From contig NC_087077.1 in NCBI RefSeq assembly GCF_026151205.1, positions 3,348,001-3,412,000 on the forward strand: a stretch of 64,000 nt of DNA. Reading direction: 5' to 3'. Positions 61,400 through 64,000 of the stretch are shown here, one piece after another. Each line of letters begins with the position of its first letter. The first letter of the stretch is position 1. The notes under the pieces are model-generated. The model was given only the letters and a program-made list of their open reading frames with translations. It was not told the origin of the DNA and did not search any database. The translations under genes and the position numbers were made by a program. This DNA is from Bolinopsis microptera. Its lineage: Eukaryota; Ctenophora; Tentaculata; Lobata; Bolinopsidae.

Positions 61400-61850
61400 A
61401 AGGACGAAAGGAAATTGCAGCATGTGCGGTATCGCGATTTTTCATGTTTGCCGCGACAAGTCGCGATTTTTCAGATCCTGGCTTCACGACAAATCGCGAT
61501 TTTTTCAATTCTCCGCGTCAAATTGCGCATTTTCCTTTAAATCTGAGGACCAAATTCGCGTATTTTCCTTCAAATCTGTGGACCAAATATCACGTTTTCT
61601 ATAATTAGAAGAAAACTTTTTAAAATAAAAATTTTCGGTCCGAGTCATTCTCGATACGTACCTCTGAAAGCAGAGCTCCCGCTTCCGAGCTCGTATTGCG
61701 AAGGGGAGGCCTGCCTTCCGAGATCGCATTACAAAGGGAACCCTCGAGTCCAAAATCGTATTATATCAAACTTCGAAAACTGAAAAAATATTTTTGTCTC
61801 ATAATAATCACGGTAGCATGAAACATGAACAAAAGTAGTTTTCAAGAGCA
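61400..61850 (+). repeat. Dispersed TCGCGATTTTT family (copy 2)
   Basis: Same block order as 39,880-40,350, ending in ATGAAACATGAACAAAAGTAG. It abuts the Penelope-like region. Confidence 0.7.
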
Positions 61851-62033
61851 GACGACCCACACTACACTCCCATATCGGGAAAAAGAGACTTAGCAAAATT
61901 CTTCGAAAACTACGAATTTAGCATATCAGAACAATGTAAGGATACCTTAGATACCTTTATAAGAGAAGGCTTAGCAATAGAACACACTAAACCGAAAATC
62001 AATAACATGTGTGGAAACGGTTTTACAGACTAA
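61851..62033 (+). CDS. Short open tail (61 codons) before the Penelope-like ORF
   Basis: Reads through to TAA at 62,033 and contains SGKRDLAKFFENYEFSISEQ. It has no start in sight and no family that I recognise. It could be the C-terminal remnant of a neighbouring element copy. Confidence 0.3.
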   Translation, partial: DDPHYTPISGKRDLAKFFENYEFSISEQCKDTLDTFIREGLAIEHTKPKINNMCGNGFTD

Positions 62034-62370
62034 TTTCTAGTACACTTTTACTACGCTGATCTGAGGGTTGTAAACTTTCTCTGTTGTGATTTTTTCTTAT
62101 TGGCAACCCGATTTTTCTCGCATGGATGTGTACACCCCTTTTCTATAAATTTTGCTGAAATTTTCTTCCTAATGATAACCCTGATCTTTGTCGCATGTAT
62201 GTTTACTTTCCTAACCCTATTACCACACTCTCTGGTTCAGAGATCAAACCTCCCCTTTTCAGTGTAACCTTGATAAAGTCCAATGCGTGACGAAAATTTG
62301 GTTTTACAGTTCACTTAGTTCCTTGTTTCACTTTGTTCGCAGTTTTATTTCGGGAGACGTGAAGTCTAAA

Positions 62371-64000
62371 ATGAAAGCTAAATTCGTCTCAAACTCACGC
62401 TCAGCCTTAAGATCTATTTGCTCGATACCTGCGGCTAGCAGTGTTATAGAGGCTGCCCGAAAACTGTCCACCCTTACCCTCAAGAAGACCAACCTACAAC
62501 AGCAGCTAGACTTCCTCAAAACTTGCAGAAAAGAGAAAGTCTTCCCTAAAAACATCTTAACCCTTAAACTCCCTACTCTCCACCAAGCCTTCAAAGCTAA
62601 GTTTGATATAGATGGTCAACTGCGCAGCCTACCCCCATCTATCGTCCCCAAATACCTCAAACTTCAAAGCAAGATCGAAAGAATGACGAACACCATACAT
62701 TGTTTCTTCCTCAAAGCTGAAATCGATGAAAAATACCTTGAAGTTAAAAGATGTACCCTTGAGATTAACCACACCCTTAAAACGCTACACAGTGTAGCCT
62801 CACCTCGAGAGACCAGATACATCAACAGAGTTATAGAACAGCATACCCAAAAAGAAAGGTGTGAGTCACAACAAAAACTGGAAAAGAAGCTCAAAATCAT
62901 TAAAACAGCGTGTCAAAAACCAGAAAACAGCAATGTATCGACTACACCCAACCTCCACGAAGATCAAGGAGATAGCAAAGCTAATAACCCAGAAGAATCT
63001 ACCAACAACCCAAATGAGGAAGCCCCTCTGAGCTCTGGAGTTATTGTAACTGTCCCCAGCACATACAGCAACGCAGCTACCAACATCTTAGAAAAAGGAA
63101 GGAATTTCAAGATTTCTCCGGACAATGGGAGAAAACTGGAAACAGATTTCCAGACTGGAGTATGGAGGATGATTGCAGCAATGCGATACAGCAACCCTGC
63201 ATACGAGTTCGGTATTCCCAACCCCGCGAGAAATCCAGACCCAGACCTAAACACTATACTCAGCCTCAAACAGGTTGTATCGAGATTCGATAAGGACCTC
63301 GCACCCCCACCAAAAGCCATACCACCTGTTGAGGAGACTATCAAACAACTTAAGTGCTCCATGGAAGGCCTAAAACACGATCTGAGGAAGATACACATCC
63401 CCAGGAACTACCTTAAAGAAGATCTCGAGAGCCTAACAGAGGCGAAAACGCGGGAAAATGTACGGATTATCCTGACCGACAAAACCAACAATATTGCTAT
63501 CATGGAAAGAGAACTAGTGGAGCAAAAGCTAGCTGACCACCTGCGAGAACCTGCTTACAAACTATTAGAAGAAGATCCCACTAATAAGTACGAAACAGCA
63601 GCAAACAACCTGTTTACCGACATATGCATAGATCTTGGAATAGATGTCACGAAACCCCCCATCAAACACGTTCTAAGCAACTACTCGTCGGCCCCAGAAC
63701 TCTACCCAATGGCTAAGGATCACAAGCCCAGCTTTCCCAACACCAAAGTTCGAGTAGTACAACCTATCAACAACAGTGCTATAGAAAAACTCGACATGGT
63801 AGTGAGCAAAGTACTGATACAAATTAATCAGCTCCTCCCAAACCGAGTCAAAAGTACAAAAGATTTTCTCACTAAGCTCCGCAAAACTTATCCTGACAAC
63901 ATCACCGTAACCAGTAGTGTCAGTTTCCAAGCATCCCTTGATGTGGAGAACATGTACCCTACTCTACCCACTGACGAGAGAGCTTTACAAGTCATACTAT
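62371..64000 (+). CDS. Penelope-like element reverse transcriptase ORF (runs off window)
   Basis: Open from the ATG at 62,371 to the window end (over 540 codons), with no stop. An N-terminal region of about 360 residues is basic and coiled-coil-like. Then come ENVRIILTDKTNNIAIMER, PELYPMAKDHKP, VRVVQPINNSAIEKLD and, near the end, SLDVENMYPTLPTDERAL. The last is reverse-transcriptase motif A in the form typical of Penelope-like elements (DVxxLYTxIPxDEAL), and KDHKP upstream is another of their hallmarks. The catalytic YxDD motif and any GIY-YIG endonuclease would lie beyond 64,000. The frame is also open upstream of the ATG, so the true start may be earlier. The long intact frame suggests a young copy. 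Confidence 0.85.
   Translation, partial: MKAKFVSNSRSALRSICSIPAASSVIEAARKLSTLTLKKTNLQQQLDFLKTCRKEKVFPKNILTLKLPTLHQAFKAKFDIDGQLRSLPPSIVPKYLKLQSKIERMTNTIHCFFLKAEIDEKYLEVKRCTLEINHTLKTLHSVASPRETRYINRVIEQHTQKERCESQQKLEKKLKIIKTACQKPENSNVSTTPNLHEDQGDSKANNPEESTNNPNEEAPLSSGVIVTVPSTYSNAATNILEKGRNFKISPDNGRKLETDFQTGVWRMIAAMRYSNPAYEFGIPNPARNPDPDLNTILSLKQVVSRFDKDLAPPPKAIPPVEETIKQLKCSMEGLKHDLRKIHIPRNYLKEDLESLTEAKTRENVRIILTDKTNNIAIMERELVEQKLADHLREPAYKLLEEDPTNKYETAANNLFTDICIDLGIDVTKPPIKHVLSNYSSAPELYPMAKDHKPSFPNTKVRVVQPINNSAIEKLDMVVSKVLIQINQLLPNRVKSTKDFLTKLRKTYPDNITVTSSVSFQASLDVENMYPTLPTDERALQVIL

Noticed and set aside
62328-63930. Several minus-strand frames of 78-144 codons
   Set aside because: All are antisense shadows of the long Penelope-like plus-strand frame.

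Overview
This is eukaryotic, animal DNA. Introns are spliced at GT-AG sites, the background is AT-rich, and many DNA transposons and a Penelope-like retroelement are present. The host genes (an LDLa-type intronless GPCR, a kringle plus sushi secreted protein, and PPxY single-pass membrane proteins) suggest an early-branching metazoan. A cnidarian is favoured, but this is inference; no species can be named from the sequence.

One gene dominates the window. BTAF1/Mot1, the Snf2-family ATPase that strips TBP from DNA, runs on the + strand from before position 1 to its stop codon at 58,403-58,405. I placed 33 exons. From exon 2 onward they join in one unbroken frame of 1,344 codons. The first visible exon is the oddest object here: a 64-bp exon plus 5 bp, repeated in frame about 20.6 times as a 69-bp unit (1-1,425). 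Every base difference I noted between copies is silent.

The large BTAF1 introns host other genes. Intron 5,825-21,687 holds two minus-strand single-pass membrane proteins with PPxY-like tails (6,458-7,138 and 20,544-20,972). Between them lies an 8.4-kb DNA transposon (10,933-19,339) with about 1.28-kb terminal inverted repeats, an intron-bearing DDE transposase, and a second long-palindrome element nested inside it. Intron 22,039-32,582 holds an intronless LDLa-GPCR (25,762-28,951, two apparent frameshifts) and a six-exon kringle/sushi gene on the minus strand (29,372-31,575). Intron 51,123-56,628 holds an SLC35G-like transporter (51,575-52,675, minus) and a 2.4-kb transposon carrying two unknown ORFs.

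The remaining introns are mostly mobile-element debris. There are two elements with poly-G ends and 8-bp target duplications (38,678-39,504 and 53,515-55,932), MITEs, a tRNA-derived SINE, tandem duplications and several near-perfect hairpins. Downstream of BTAF1 are a 1.5-kb terminal-inverted-repeat element packed with a CTCCACC/GGTTGAG motif (58,589-60,121) and a Penelope-like reverse transcriptase ORF that runs off the window end (62,371-64,000).
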